DNA from: Nitrosospira multiformis
Lineage (GTDB): Bacteria; Pseudomonadota; Gammaproteobacteria; Burkholderiales; Nitrosomonadaceae
Length of the DNA: 64,000 nt
Direction of reading: 5' to 3'
Assembly (NCBI RefSeq): GCF_900111585.1
Contig: NZ_FOHI01000008.1
Span: forward strand, 43,579 to 107,578
Shown here: one piece after another, positions 20,080-28,687 of the stretch
Position numbering within the stretch: the stretch's first letter is position 1
How the letters are laid out: every line of letters begins with the position of its first letter
Translations under genes and position numbers: made by a program
Notes under the pieces: generated by a model
What the model was told of the DNA's origin: nothing
Database searches by the model: none
Seen by the model: only the letters and a program-made list of their open reading frames with translations

Positions 20080-21132
20080 TCATTCAAGGTAATGCACCTT
20101 GACACTCAAGTTGCGGAACTTCGGAAAAAGCGCGGGATCGGGCGGCAGCGGCAGCGGCTTGGACAAAGCAATAGCCCGCTCTACCGCACTATCGAAAGCG
20201 GTGAATCCACTGCTCTTGCGCAGCCTGACATCGAGGATATCACCCCCCGGAAGCACAGTAACATCGAACTCGACAACCGGATTTCCAGGCAGATCCTGCG
20301 GCATTACGATATTCCTTCTTATCTTGGCCAGGATTCTCGCTTTATATTCGTCAATCTCCTTCGCCAGTCGCGCTTGCGCTGCCGCCTCAGCCTGAAGCCT
20401 GTCGCGTTCTTCCTGTTCGCGCCGAAGTTGCTCCACTTCTGCTGCAACCCGCGCCTGCTGTTCTTTCTCCTTCCGTTCCTTCTCGGCTTTTTCCTTTCGT
20501 TCTTTCTCCTTCTGCTCCTTCTCTTTCCGTTCCTTTTCTCTTTGTTCTTCTTCCTTGCGCTCCTTCTCTTTCCGTTCCTTCTCAGCTTTTTCCTTCCGTT
20601 CCTTCTCCTTCTGTTCCTTCTCTTTCCGCTCCTTTTCTCTTTGTTCTTCTTCCTTGCGCTCCTTTTCTTTCTGCTCCTTCTCGGCTTTTTCCTTCCGTTC
20701 TTTTTCCCTCTGCTCCTGTTCCTTTTTCTCCTGCAGTTCTTTTTCCTTACGCTCTTTCTCCAGTTGCTGCTTGTTTTCTAACGGTTTTTTTTCCGGCTTG
20801 GGTTTCTCGGTTTTTTCCTTTATGGCGATATCAGGTTTAGAGGGAGGCGGTGTTTCCGGCTTTGGCAGGGGTTCCGGTTGGGGCAGCGGTTTTGTTTCAG
20901 GTGGCTTTACCTCCGGAGCCGGCTCAATCGGCTTGGGCGGCGGGGGAGGCGCTGTCTTTGCCGGTGCAGGTGGAAGGCTGCTCCATAAATCTACCATCAT
21001 CCCTTCCGGTGACTCGGTTTTCCAATTGAGGCCGAAAATCAGGAAAGCGAAAAAAACGAGGTGAACCAGCACTGCCAGCACTGCCGCCGGCACTCGCCCT
21101 GGTTCAGGTCGAACGAATTTTCTCAACGCCAT
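20080..21132 (-). CDS. tolA: Tol-Pal system protein TolA
   Basis: A 350-residue inner-membrane protein with one N-terminal membrane segment (about 16-36, VPAAVLAVLVHLVFFAFLIF). A Pro-rich linker precedes a long Lys/Glu/Arg helix (about 105-265). The C-terminal TolA/TonB-like domain (about 265-350) ends in VHYLE and binds Pal or TolB. It transduces proton-motive force from TolQR. The helix contains a tandem 33-residue duplication (see findings). About 200 bases separate it from tolR, longer than usual. Confidence 0.95.
   Translation of the reverse strand: MALRKFVRPEPGRVPAAVLAVLVHLVFFAFLIFGLNWKTESPEGMMVDLWSSLPPAPAKTAPPPPPKPIEPAPEVKPPETKPLPQPEPLPKPETPPPSKPDIAIKEKTEKPKPEKKPLENKQQLEKERKEKELQEKKEQEQREKERKEKAEKEQKEKERKEEEQREKERKEKEQKEKERKEKAEKERKEKERKEEEQREKERKEKEQKEKERKEKAEKERKEKEQQARVAAEVEQLRREQEERDRLQAEAAAQARLAKEIDEYKARILAKIRRNIVMPQDLPGNPVVEFDVTVLPGGDILDVRLRKSSGFTAFDSAVERAIALSKPLPLPPDPALFPKFRNLSVKVHYLE
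20532..20729 (-). repeat. Tandem 99-bp duplication inside tolA
   Basis: Two copies of about 99 bases begin at 20532 and 20631 (plus-strand coordinates; both start CCTTTTCTCTTTGTTCTTC). Each encodes 33 residues of KEEEQREKERKEK-type helix. The copies differ at several silent or near-silent positions. Confidence 0.8.
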
Positions 21133-21177
21133 GGCATTCGTATTCGTTGTGGGCGTCTAACTCAAACTTACAAGCGC

Positions 21178-21236
21178 GCTCATTCAGCAATCTGGGGGGA
21201 AACACAAGTTCCAGCGTCGAAATACGCTGAATGAGC
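21178..21236. repeat. 11-bp inverted repeat in the tolR-tolA gap
   Basis: GCTCATTCAGC (21178-21188) and GCTGAATGAGC (21226-21236) are perfect complements separated by 37 bases, inside the 199-base tolR-tolA spacer. The transcript could fold here; no T-tract follows, so a simple terminator is unlikely. Confidence 0.6.
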
Positions 21237-21331
21237 AGAAGCACGTCCAGAAACACGTCTTTTGCGAGCAACGAAAGCTTGCAACGGGCGACTGCAAAGA
21301 TAACTACAAATTCGAATTTTCAGAGGTGTGC

Positions 21332-21748
21332 TCATTTCGACCTGGCCAGCAGTCCCACCTTCTTCACCTGCTGCTGCTGCAGAATATCCATTACGTTCAT
21401 CACTTCCTCGTAGCGCACATTTTTGTCGCCGGCAATCACCACCGGCTGCTCGGCATTTGCCGCCTGTTTCTGTTTGATCACCTCAACAAGCTCCTTACGA
21501 CTGACCTGCTTCTCGCCCTCTCTGGCAGAGCGATCATTCAGTGCCAGAACACCGTTGGCCTTGACAATCACCTCGAGCGGGGCAACCGGCGGGGACAGCG
21601 ACTTGCCAACCTGCGGCAGCTCAATCTCGCCCGGAGTGATAAGGGGCGCCGTGATCATGAAAATGACGAGCAGCACCAGCATCACGTCAATGTAGGGTAC
21701 TACGTTTATCTCATTCATCAGGCGCCTTCTGGCGCGCCGCTCAGTCAC
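21332..21748 (-). CDS. tolR: Tol-Pal system protein TolR
   Basis: A 138-residue ExbD/TolR protein with one membrane helix (about 18-37) carrying the proton-path Asp in PYIDVMLVLLVIF. The periplasmic domain ends in VGLLA. It forms the stator with TolQ and energises TolA. The frame opens with GTG 21748; an internal ATG (MNEINVVPYIDV) is the conserved start of the membrane segment. It follows tolQ by 35 bases. Confidence 0.94.
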   Translation of the reverse strand: MTERRARRRLMNEINVVPYIDVMLVLLVIFMITAPLITPGEIELPQVGKSLSPPVAPLEVIVKANGVLALNDRSAREGEKQVSRKELVEVIKQKQAANAEQPVVIAGDKNVRYEEVMNVMDILQQQQVKKVGLLARSK

Positions 21749-21783
21749 AGTCTCCGCTCTCCAAAATTATCCTATTCACGTTC

Positions 21784-22470
21784 CTAACCGCCGGCCTGGC
21801 GCTGCAGAACATTCGACATTTCTTCCATGAAGCTCTCGAACCGCGTGGCCAGCCTGTCCATACTGCTGGCGTAGCGGTTATAAGCGATAACCGCGGGGAT
21901 CGCGGCAAACAGGCCCATGGCGGTGGCAATCAGCGCCTCGGCAATCCCCGGCGCAACATGGGCGATGGTGGCTTGAGCGACATTGGACAAACCGCGAAAT
22001 GAATTCATGATGCCCCAGACGGTACCGAACAATCCCACATACGGGCTCACGGAGCCGACCGTCGCAAGGAACGAGAGATGCGATTCAAGACGATCCATTT
22101 CGCGCTGATAGGTCGCGCGCATGGCACGACGGGTACTGTCCATGGCCGTGCCGGTATCCATTCCCGGCTGACGCCTGTGCTTCATGAATTCCCGGAAACC
22201 CGCCTCGAAGATCCGTTCCATGCTGCCTGCGGTATGACGGGAAGCAGCAGCGCTCTGGAAAAGCGCGTTGAGATCGGTTCCTTTCCAGAAAACATTCTCG
22301 AATTCATCGCACTGTCTCTCCGCCTCGCGGATGACAAACAGTTTGCGAAAGATGTACCACCATGACATCAGTGAAGCGATCACCAGCAACAGCATCACCA
22401 GCTGCACCGGCAAGCTCGCGCTGCCGACGAGCTGAAAAAGGGACATATCCTGGCTAACAGTCGGACTCAT
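21784..22470 (-). CDS. tolQ: Tol-Pal system protein TolQ
   Basis: A 228-residue MotA/TolQ/ExbB proton channel protein with three membrane helices (about 18-38, 136-160, 170-195). The conserved core is FLATVGSVSPYVGLFGTVWGIMNSF followed by GIAEALIATAMGLFAAIPAVIAYN. It forms the TolQR motor. The start overlaps the ybgC stop by 4 bases (ATGA-type coupling). Confidence 0.95.
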   Translation of the reverse strand: MSPTVSQDMSLFQLVGSASLPVQLVMLLLVIASLMSWWYIFRKLFVIREAERQCDEFENVFWKGTDLNALFQSAAASRHTAGSMERIFEAGFREFMKHRRQPGMDTGTAMDSTRRAMRATYQREMDRLESHLSFLATVGSVSPYVGLFGTVWGIMNSFRGLSNVAQATIAHVAPGIAEALIATAMGLFAAIPAVIAYNRYASSMDRLATRFESFMEEMSNVLQRQAGG

Positions 22471-22889
22471 GATAATTTTCCAAGCTTGAGGCGCAAGGCA
22501 GCAGGGACGCTCACCGGTTTCAGACTATCCACTCCTACGCACACCGCCTGCACGGTAGCGGCAGCTAGCGTAACATCGCCCCGCAAGACCCGTTGCCCGA
22601 TCGTGATGCGGCTTCTGCCCAATTCCGCTGCGTGCGTCGTAATGTGCAGCAGGTCATCCAGCAGGGCCGGCTTAAAGTATTCAATGCCAAGCGAACGTAC
22701 CATGAAAATCACCTTATGAATCTGACTTAATGAATGAATATTGAACCCCAATTCGCGTAACCACTCGTAGCGGGCACGCTCCATGAAATCGAGATAAGTT
22801 GAATGATAAACCACACCACCTGCGTCGGTATCCTGATAATAGACGCGGACGGGTAAAGAAAAGGGAATCTCGGGACCTGAGTAAGCCAT
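22467..22889 (-). CDS. ybgC: Acyl-CoA thioesterase YbgC
   Basis: A 140-residue hot-dog fold thioesterase of the tol-pal-associated YbgC family. The catalytic motif YYQDTDAGGVVYHSTYLDFMERAR is intact with the nucleophile Asp. It hydrolyses acyl-CoA or acyl-ACP at the inner membrane and is linked to phospholipid metabolism. It is the first gene of the tol block and follows ruvB by 80 bases. Confidence 0.94.
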   Translation of the reverse strand: MAYSGPEIPFSLPVRVYYQDTDAGGVVYHSTYLDFMERARYEWLRELGFNIHSLSQIHKVIFMVRSLGIEYFKPALLDDLLHITTHAAELGRSRITIGQRVLRGDVTLAAATVQAVCVGVDSLKPVSVPAALRLKLGKLS

Positions 22890-22969
22890 CTCTATCTGAT
22901 CAATTGAGAAATCAATGCCGACATTGCGACCAGTTTGCCGGCTGCCACGATTGCATCACGGGAAATTTA

Positions 22970-24013
22970 CTACTGATTCTCATCCCACAAATCCCCGCTG
23001 AGTCCATTCCTTGGCAGGGCCAGACCAAAATGCTGATACGCGATGGACGTCGCCATCCGTCCGCGCGGCGTACGCTTCATATACCCTTGCTGGATCAGGT
23101 AAGGCTCGAGTACGTCTTCTATGGTTCCGCGCTCTTCGCTGATGGCGGCGGCGAGGTTATCGACACCGACCGGACCGCCGCCGAATTTTTCCATTACGGT
23201 GAGGAGCAGCTTTCTATCCATCACATCGAGTCCGATTGCATCCACGTCCAGCATGAGCAGGGCAGCGTCGGCCACCTGCCGGTTGATACGGCCCTCCGCC
23301 TTGACTTCTGCGAAGTCACGCACACGTCGTAGAAGACGATTGACAACGCGAGGCGTTCCACGCGAACGGCGCGCAATTTCAGTGGCGCCATCGGAAGAGA
23401 TGTCTGCTCCCAACAAGGCAGCGGAGCGCATAACGATCTGGGTGAGTTCTTCGACAGAGTAAAATTCGAGGCGCGAGATGATGCCAAAACGATCACGCAG
23501 CGGATTTGTCAACATGCCAGCGCGGGTCGTCGCGCCGACCAGGGTAAAAGGGGGCAAATCAAGCTTGACCGAACGGGCCGCAGGGCCTTCGCCGATCATG
23601 ATGTCTAGCTGGTAATCCTCCAGGGCCGGATAGAGAATTTCCTCCACGACCGCAGAGAGACGATGGATTTCATCTATGAACAAAACATCGTTGGGTTCGA
23701 GATTGGTCAGCAGAGCGGCAAGATCGCCTGGACGTTCCAACACCGGGCCGGAGGTCTGGCGCAGCCCCACGCCCATCTCCTTGGCAATGATGTGCGCAAG
23801 GGTGGTTTTACCAAGACCGGGCGGACCAAACAGCAGTACATGATCGAGCGCTTCCCTGCGCCGCCTGGCCGCCTCGATGAATATCTGCAACTGTCCGCGA
23901 ATTTTTTCCTGGCCTATGTATTCGGCCAGATGCTTCGGCCGCAGCGCCCGCTCCAGATCCTCTTCTTTGAAGGAGAGAGGCGCGGGGGTGATCAAGCGGT
24001 CTGTTTCTATCAT
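22970..24013 (-). CDS. ruvB: Holliday junction branch migration ATPase RuvB
   Basis: A 347-residue AAA+ motor. It has Walker [10 protein letters not shown], Walker [10 protein letters not shown], sensor-1 VGATTRAG, arginine-finger region NPLRDRFG and a C-terminal winged helix ending YQHFGL. ATG 24013 (MIETDRLI) was preferred over TTG 24019. It migrates junctions with RuvA. It is separated from ruvA by 128 bases. Confidence 0.96.
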   Translation of the reverse strand: MIETDRLITPAPLSFKEEDLERALRPKHLAEYIGQEKIRGQLQIFIEAARRRREALDHVLLFGPPGLGKTTLAHIIAKEMGVGLRQTSGPVLERPGDLAALLTNLEPNDVLFIDEIHRLSAVVEEILYPALEDYQLDIMIGEGPAARSVKLDLPPFTLVGATTRAGMLTNPLRDRFGIISRLEFYSVEELTQIVMRSAALLGADISSDGATEIARRSRGTPRVVNRLLRRVRDFAEVKAEGRINRQVADAALLMLDVDAIGLDVMDRKLLLTVMEKFGGGPVGVDNLAAAISEERGTIEDVLEPYLIQQGYMKRTPRGRMATSIAYQHFGLALPRNGLSGDLWDENQ

Positions 24014-24141
24014 TCCCAATTCAAAAAGCGGCTATCTCCGCCAGGTTTTCTGCTGATCGTATTGAAAGGGCAAATTCATATCAGGAAATCGGCGACCGGA
24101 GCGGTAATAAGGATGGGATTTCTCCACTGCCGACAAAGACG

Positions 24142-24735
24142 TTATTTCTCTTTTGACAAGAGCTTCAATGCCTGTCTTATGCCGTCCGAAACGGAAAGAT
24201 CCACGGATAGCTGACTGACCGCCCAATTGGCCTCACGATCATTATACCCTAGAGACAACAGGGCATTCAGCACATCGCTTCCCATCGTTGAGGGCCGCCG
24301 GGCTCCCGCTGCGCCCGGAATCGCGGACACGGCCAGGTCAAGTTTGTCGCGCAATTCCAGTAGCAAACGCTCGGCTGTCTTCTTGCCAATGCCGGGAATC
24401 CTGATCAGACGGGCAGGATCCTGATCGGACACAGCCTGATGCAAGTCAGCCACGCTCAAACCGGATAGCAAAGCAAGCGCGGTTCTCGCCCCAACACCGG
24501 AAATTTTTACGAGCTGGCGAAAAGCCTGCCGCTCTCCTTCCGTAGCGAAACCGAAAAGCAAATGCACGTCTTCGCGCACGACGAAATGAGTGTGGAGCGT
24601 GATTTGCGTCCCGACGGCCGGCAGGTTGTAGAACGTGCTCATGGGTACGTCGATCTCATAGCCCACCCCCTGGACGTCAACCAGCACCAGCGGGGGAAAT
24701 TTTTCCAGCAGGAGTCCGCTTATTCTGCCGATCAT
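24142..24735 (-). CDS. ruvA: Holliday junction DNA-binding protein RuvA
   Basis: A 197-residue tetrameric junction-binding protein. It has an N-terminal OB fold ([17 protein letters not shown]), two helix-hairpin-helix motifs ([15 protein letters not shown] and [21 protein letters not shown]) and the C-terminal RuvB-binding domain ([12 protein letters not shown]). The start ATG 24735 overlaps the ruvC stop by 4 bases. A longer frame to 24810 lies in ruvC and is not used. Confidence 0.96.
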   Translation of the reverse strand: MIGRISGLLLEKFPPLVLVDVQGVGYEIDVPMSTFYNLPAVGTQITLHTHFVVREDVHLLFGFATEGERQAFRQLVKISGVGARTALALLSGLSVADLHQAVSDQDPARLIRIPGIGKKTAERLLLELRDKLDLAVSAIPGAAGARRPSTMGSDVLNALLSLGYNDREANWAVSQLSVDLSVSDGIRQALKLLSKEK

Positions 24736-25250
24736 ATGAGGCGCCCCCGTTTTACCCGGTAACCGGCGGTCGACAGGGTACCCAGTCCCAGCCCCCCATG
24801 GGCATGGCAAATAGCACAGGCAAGGGCGTCGGCGGCATCCGTCGCAGGCTGGCCGGTGAGGCGCAATAGCCGTCTTACCATTTCCTGCACCTGTTCTTTC
24901 CGGGCATGGCCTTCGCCGACCACCGCCTGCTTGATCTGTAGCGCCGTATACTCTGCAACGGACAGGTTATTCAGCACTGCCGTGCATATCGCCGCTCCGC
25001 GCGCCTGCCCGAGCATCAAGGTAGATTTGGGATTGACATTGACAAACACCTGCTCGATCGCGACATGGTCAGGCTTGTGCTCTGCGATGACTTCGTTGAG
25101 GTGATCCATGATGGATTTGAGGCGCACCGGCAATTCACCCTCAACTGTCCTGATGCGGCCACTGCTGACGTAGACCAGTTTGCCACCGGTCTTGTCGATG
25201 ATTCCAAAACCGGTTAGCCGCAGGCCTGGGTCTATGCCTAATATACGGAT
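24732..25250 (-). CDS. ruvC: Holliday junction resolvase RuvC, apparently ATC-initiated
   Basis: Reading from 25250 gives 172 residues, the family length. The N terminus is [16 protein letters not shown], with the catalytic Asp in [13 protein letters not shown] and the [10 protein letters not shown] end carry the other acidic residues. No ATG, GTG or TTG exists between the upstream in-frame stop and the first Asp. The codon at the usual Met place (25250-25248) is ATC, preceded by AAAAGG at 7-base spacing. The first canonical start (TTG, near 25136) would remove the active site. Either ATC is used, or a base is wrong or mutated. The stop overlaps ruvA. Confidence 0.85.
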   Translation of the reverse strand: MRILGIDPGLRLTGFGIIDKTGGKLVYVSSGRIRTVEGELPVRLKSIMDHLNEVIAEHKPDHVAIEQVFVNVNPKSTLMLGQARGAAICTAVLNNLSVAEYTALQIKQAVVGEGHARKEQVQEMVRRLLRLTGQPATDAADALACAICHAHGGLGLGTLSTAGYRVKRGRLI

Positions 25251-25289
25251 TTTATTGCCTTTTTATTTTCCTGGCAAAAAAAAGCCTGC

Positions 25290-26012
25290 TCAGTCGATCA
25301 CCGCGGTTGTATAGACTTCCTGTACATCGTCGATGCTTTCCAAAGCATCGAGCAGCTTTTGCATTTTTACCGAATCGTCCCCGGTCAATTCGGTTTCATT
25401 GACGGGCTTCATGGTCACTTCGGCGAGTTCTGCCTTGAACCCTGCTTTTTCCAACGCTTCCTTCACCGCAACAAATTCATACGGCGCGGTGATGACTTCG
25501 ATGCTGCCATCATCATTGGCGATAATGTCCTCGGCCCCGGCTTCCAGGGCTACTTCCATCAGCTTGTCTTCGTCCGTGCCCGGGGCAAACAGCAACTGGC
25601 CACAGTGCTTGAAAAGAAAACCTACCGAACCATCCGTGCCGAGATTACCGCCGTATTTGGTAAAAGCGTGACGCACGTCTGCCACGGTACGCACGCGATT
25701 GTCAGTCATGCAATCGACCAGCACAGCCGCACCGGCAATGCCGTAACCTTCGTAACGTATTTCTTCGTAATTCACCCCCTCCAGATCGCCACTGCCGCGC
25801 TTGATCGCACGCTCGATGTTTTCCTTGGGCATGTTCTGTTCATAAGCCTTATCGACAGCCAGTCGCAATCGAGGATTGCTGTTCGGATCTCCGCCGCCGA
25901 GTCTCGCGGCAACGGTAATTTCCTTGATGAGACGGGTGAAAATCTTGCCACGCTTCGCATCCTGCGCGGCTTTCTTGTGCTTGATATTAGCCCACTTGCT
26001 GTGACCAGCCAT
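25290..26012 (-). CDS. yebC: YebC/PmpR-family protein (TACO1-like)
   Basis: A 240-residue protein with the family N terminus [22 protein letters not shown], the central [14 protein letters not shown] and the C-terminal DDVQEVYTT. The family was described as a transcription regulator and more recently as a ribosome-associated factor helping translate difficult sequences. It lies directly upstream of ruvC, the usual place, and probably leads the ruv operon. Confidence 0.94.
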   Translation of the reverse strand: MAGHSKWANIKHKKAAQDAKRGKIFTRLIKEITVAARLGGGDPNSNPRLRLAVDKAYEQNMPKENIERAIKRGSGDLEGVNYEEIRYEGYGIAGAAVLVDCMTDNRVRTVADVRHAFTKYGGNLGTDGSVGFLFKHCGQLLFAPGTDEDKLMEVALEAGAEDIIANDDGSIEVITAPYEFVAVKEALEKAGFKAELAEVTMKPVNETELTGDDSVKMQKLLDALESIDDVQEVYTTAVID

Positions 26013-26161
26013 AATTCTATGCCCTGAGTTCTTTGTTAAGTCCTTTACTGAAGTGGTGCAATGTTATCACCCCCCGTCTCCAGCATAAAGCCGACAAGAA
26101 TGAGTTCCGCAGCGGCTTCCCTGGTCGATAATCGGACTTATTGGATTCAAGCTTACTGGGT

Positions 26162-27289
26162 TCAAATCGGCCACCGATAGGACGCCACATCGAGCGGCTG
26201 GAGTTTGCCCAGAATCATGTTCGCGATAAGCTGCGCGCTGCCGGGCGCCATGGTGACACCATAGCGATAATGACCGCTGTTGAGATACAGGTTGGAGATC
26301 GCTGGATGCACGGAAATCACAGGTATGTTATGAGGTGAAGCTGGCCGCAGACCTGCCCAATGCGCGACGATCCTCTCTTCAGCAAGAACAGGAACCAGGG
26401 CTTGCGCCCTTGCAAGTAATGTTTCCCGCGCTTGGGGCGTCGTACTTTTGTCGAAACCGGCTTCCTCCAGGGTGCTGCCTGCAAGTATGTGTCCGTCCCG
26501 GCGGGGAATGAGATAAAAATTGTCCCGCTCGTCGAGCACCATCGGCTCGAGCAATCCTGGCTGAGCCTTGAACAACAGAATCTGGCCGCGGACCGGCCAA
26601 GCTTCCAGCGCTGCCGCATGCTCGGCCAGAAGCCGCCTGCTCCATGCTCCCGCGGCAACCACATACTGCCCTGCGGAATGACGCTCGCCTGCCACGGTAC
26701 TGATGGATTGGACGTATCCGCGCTCGATCTTCCAGCCGGCAGCTTCGGCATGCTCGACGACTTTACCGCCAAGCACCTTCACCGCCTTTATCAACGCCTG
26801 CAGCAAACGTGGATTTCTTACCTGGCATACTTCGGGCAGCCAGAGCGCAGCCGTGTCGCGTATGAGCGAAGGGGCTATTTGCCGGGATTGAACCTCCTGC
26901 ACGGGTATGGCGTGACGAGCGCACCAGCGCTTGGCCAGAAGCAGCCGGCTGTACTTATCAAACGTCCCCGCTTCGACATAGGCTTGGGAGGAAGAATCGG
27001 GCAGCACCAGCATGCCGCTGGCCTGATATTCCGGATTGACACCCGTTTCCACCTGCAACGCTTCAACAAATCGGGGAAACAGGTGAGCACTAAACTGTGT
27101 AAGCTGTGTAACCGCTTCCGGATAGTCCCATGGCAACAACGGCGAGAGTATGCCGGCACCCGCCCAGGATGCTTCCTGACCGCAAAGATTGCGCTCAAGT
27201 ACGGTAACTGTCGCGCCCGAACGCAATAATTCCCACGCGGTGGCAAGTCCGGCAATTCCGCCACCCATCACGATCACATCGCTGCTCAA
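26162..27289 (-). CDS. thiO: Glycine oxidase ThiO
   Basis: A 375-residue FAD-dependent oxidase of the DAO family that converts glycine to iminoglycine for thiazole (thiamine) synthesis. It has the FAD dinucleotide motif VMGGGIAGLATAWELLRSGATV (about 6-27), AAGAWSRRLL mid-protein and the C-terminal GHYRYGVTMAPGSAQLIA. No other thi gene is nearby. It is divergent from the tRNA-Lys. Confidence 0.9.
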   Translation of the reverse strand: MSSDVIVMGGGIAGLATAWELLRSGATVTVLERNLCGQEASWAGAGILSPLLPWDYPEAVTQLTQFSAHLFPRFVEALQVETGVNPEYQASGMLVLPDSSSQAYVEAGTFDKYSRLLLAKRWCARHAIPVQEVQSRQIAPSLIRDTAALWLPEVCQVRNPRLLQALIKAVKVLGGKVVEHAEAAGWKIERGYVQSISTVAGERHSAGQYVVAAGAWSRRLLAEHAAALEAWPVRGQILLFKAQPGLLEPMVLDERDNFYLIPRRDGHILAGSTLEEAGFDKSTTPQARETLLARAQALVPVLAEERIVAHWAGLRPASPHNIPVISVHPAISNLYLNSGHYRYGVTMAPGSAQLIANMILGKLQPLDVASYRWPI

Positions 27290-27402
27290 AAATTATTTCC
27301 TTCAACAAGCCTCCGCACAGAATAACAAAAGCGGTTCTGTGATGAAACGCAATTCGAGCAGCTGTTTACAAGACCGATTGCTCTACAAGGCGGTCAAAAA
27401 AC

Positions 27403-27431
27403 TTTATATCGGGAGAGGGAGTCGGTATAAT
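27403..27431 (+). promoter_or_regulatory. Promoter of tRNA-Lys
   Basis: A perfect -10 box TATAAT (27426-27431) with TTTATA (27403-27408, 4/6 match) at 17-base spacing. The predicted start near 27438 precedes the tRNA 5' end at 27452. Confidence 0.6.
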
Positions 27432-27451
27432 GCACGTCCCCTCGCACCTGT

Positions 27452-27527
27452 GGGCCGTTAGCTCAGCCGGTAGAGCAGCGGACTTTTAATCCGTTGGTCG
27501 GCAGTTCGAATCTGCCACGGCCTACCA
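27452..27527 (+). tRNA. tRNA-Lys (anticodon TTT)
   Basis: A 76-base cloverleaf. Acceptor GGGCCGT pairs with ACGGCCT (first pair G-U). The D arm is GCTCAGCCGGTAGAGC, anticodon loop CTTTTAA with TTT, T arm GGCAGTTCGAATCTGCC, and CCA is encoded. It borders an accessory region on its 3' side. Confidence 0.97.
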
Positions 27528-27764
27528 ATCATTCAAAGACTTAATTCAAGATCTAGTCGTTCCTCTTGTTTCGTTGCTACCATATTGCTACTTTATCCGT
27601 TAGGAGGGTATGCCTTTAGGTAGGCAATTTGTGAGCCAGTGTCTTTTTCACCGCACTTTAACCCCTTGGGCACGTAGGGTGCAGGATCTGGACGTTATTT
27701 CCATTTGCACTGGGTTGGTGTAATCTGGTACATCAGTCGCAACGCGACTCCCTCTCCCACTCGT

Positions 27765-27914
27765 GTGTCAAGTGCGTCAATTACGTTTCTGGCGGACCTT
27801 TATGCTGAACTCGAGCGTATAGCAATAGAGAAGAAAGTATCCGTGGCCTGCGTGGTCCGAGACGCGGTAGAGAAGTACGTCTCGGACTTATATCCAATTT
27901 TTTCGCGGAAATGA
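27765..27914 (+). CDS. Short ribbon-helix-helix (CopG-like) protein
   Basis: A 49-residue frame from GTG 27765; the open frame extends to ATG 27705 but the domain fits the shorter start. The pattern SITFLADLYAELERIAIEKKVSVACVVRDAVEKYV is typical of RHH DNA-binding domains: a beta strand and two helices. It may be an antitoxin-like or mobile-element regulator; no toxin partner is adjacent. It lies in the patch downstream of tRNA-Lys. Confidence 0.55.
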   Translation: MSSASITFLADLYAELERIAIEKKVSVACVVRDAVEKYVSDLYPIFSRK

Positions 27915-28042
27915 GGTACTTTGGAAACTGCAATGAAAAGTGTAAGGAGACTGACTCGAATAAGGGGGTTTGCACTGGCACAGGGCGAGGTGAATAATTA
28001 CGTCGTCCAGCAGAAAATCGCGCGTCTCCAAAAGGGGGGAAA

Positions 28043-28474
28043 CTAGCATTTTTCTTCCCAATCAGTCCCAGGACTGGGGCGCACGTCAATGCTTACCGAC
28101 TTCCAGTATTCATTTTGCCTGCCATCGGACCTCGGTATATTCTCTGTTCTAACTTCTATCGAATTAACAAAGAAGCCCGTGTCCTTTTCCAGTTGAATTA
28201 GAATTCGAGCGATCTGCGCCTGTGCGTTGCGCACTAGTTGGCCATTGCTCAGGCCATTGAAACTGGCGGTTACTACACCTGCAACCCAACCTTCGGCCTT
28301 CCCTAACAACTCTACTGTTACAAATTTGGGATCGCACCATGCATTCTTGTACCATTCACTTCCACTGGTCGGATCTATGAGCCGAGCCTCTTCCTCGGAG
28401 TCTGCAATGACAACAGCGCTATCGAATGAGCCGTCACTCACATTCTCTTCTTGTCGTATCAGGTAAATATTCAC
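28043..28474 (-). CDS. Unrecognised small protein
   Basis: About 143 residues from GTG 28474, preceded by GGAGGG at 10-base spacing; TTG 28498 is another possible start. The sequence begins NIYLIRQEEN with FDSAVVIADSEEEARLI, a pattern I associate with uncharacterised short proteins in accessory regions. No signal peptide, membrane segment or catalytic motif is apparent. Mixed alpha/beta character, Trp-rich. It is read against the PEP-CTERM gene, with 213 bases between the starts. Function unknown. Confidence 0.6.
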   Translation of the reverse strand: MNIYLIRQEENVSDGSFDSAVVIADSEEEARLIDPTSGSEWYKNAWCDPKFVTVELLGKAEGWVAGVVTASFNGLSNGQLVRNAQAQIARILIQLEKDTGFFVNSIEVRTENIPRSDGRQNEYWKSVSIDVRPSPGTDWEEKC

Positions 28475-28584
28475 GTGACTTCCACCCTCCAGTTCCAACA
28501 GTACTGTCCACTCATACCATCTTCCCGCACTTTTGCATTCCCAATGCGAAGTAGGCGAGAAATTCGTCCATAGCCACCCCTCTA

Positions 28585-28625
28585 ATAGTCCTAGAGATCT
28601 ATTGGATAGTCCGAGAGATCCATTG
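28585..28625. repeat. Tandem 20-base repeat upstream of the PEP-CTERM gene
   Basis: ATAGTCCTAGAGATCTATTG (28585-28604) and ATAGTCCGAGAGATCCATTG (28606-28625) match at 18 of 20 positions with a 21-base period, two helical turns. They lie 60-100 bases before the PEP-CTERM start in the divergent spacer, so a regulator site is plausible. Confidence 0.65.
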
Positions 28626-28687
28626 TTTTACGCACTCCTTGTTCTATAGTACTAAGGCATTGCTTATTTTCTGGGGAGGGTCGAAAC

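Noticed and set aside
20092..20781. 229-codon plus-strand ORF opposite tolA, Phe/Leu-rich and apparently membrane-like
   Set aside because: It is the complement of the Lys/Glu repeat of tolA; its hydrophobicity is an artefact of the codon pattern.
27611..27724. 37-codon ORF starting directly after TAGGAGGG near tRNA-Lys
   Set aside because: The ribosome site is only one base from ATG, and the peptide has no features.
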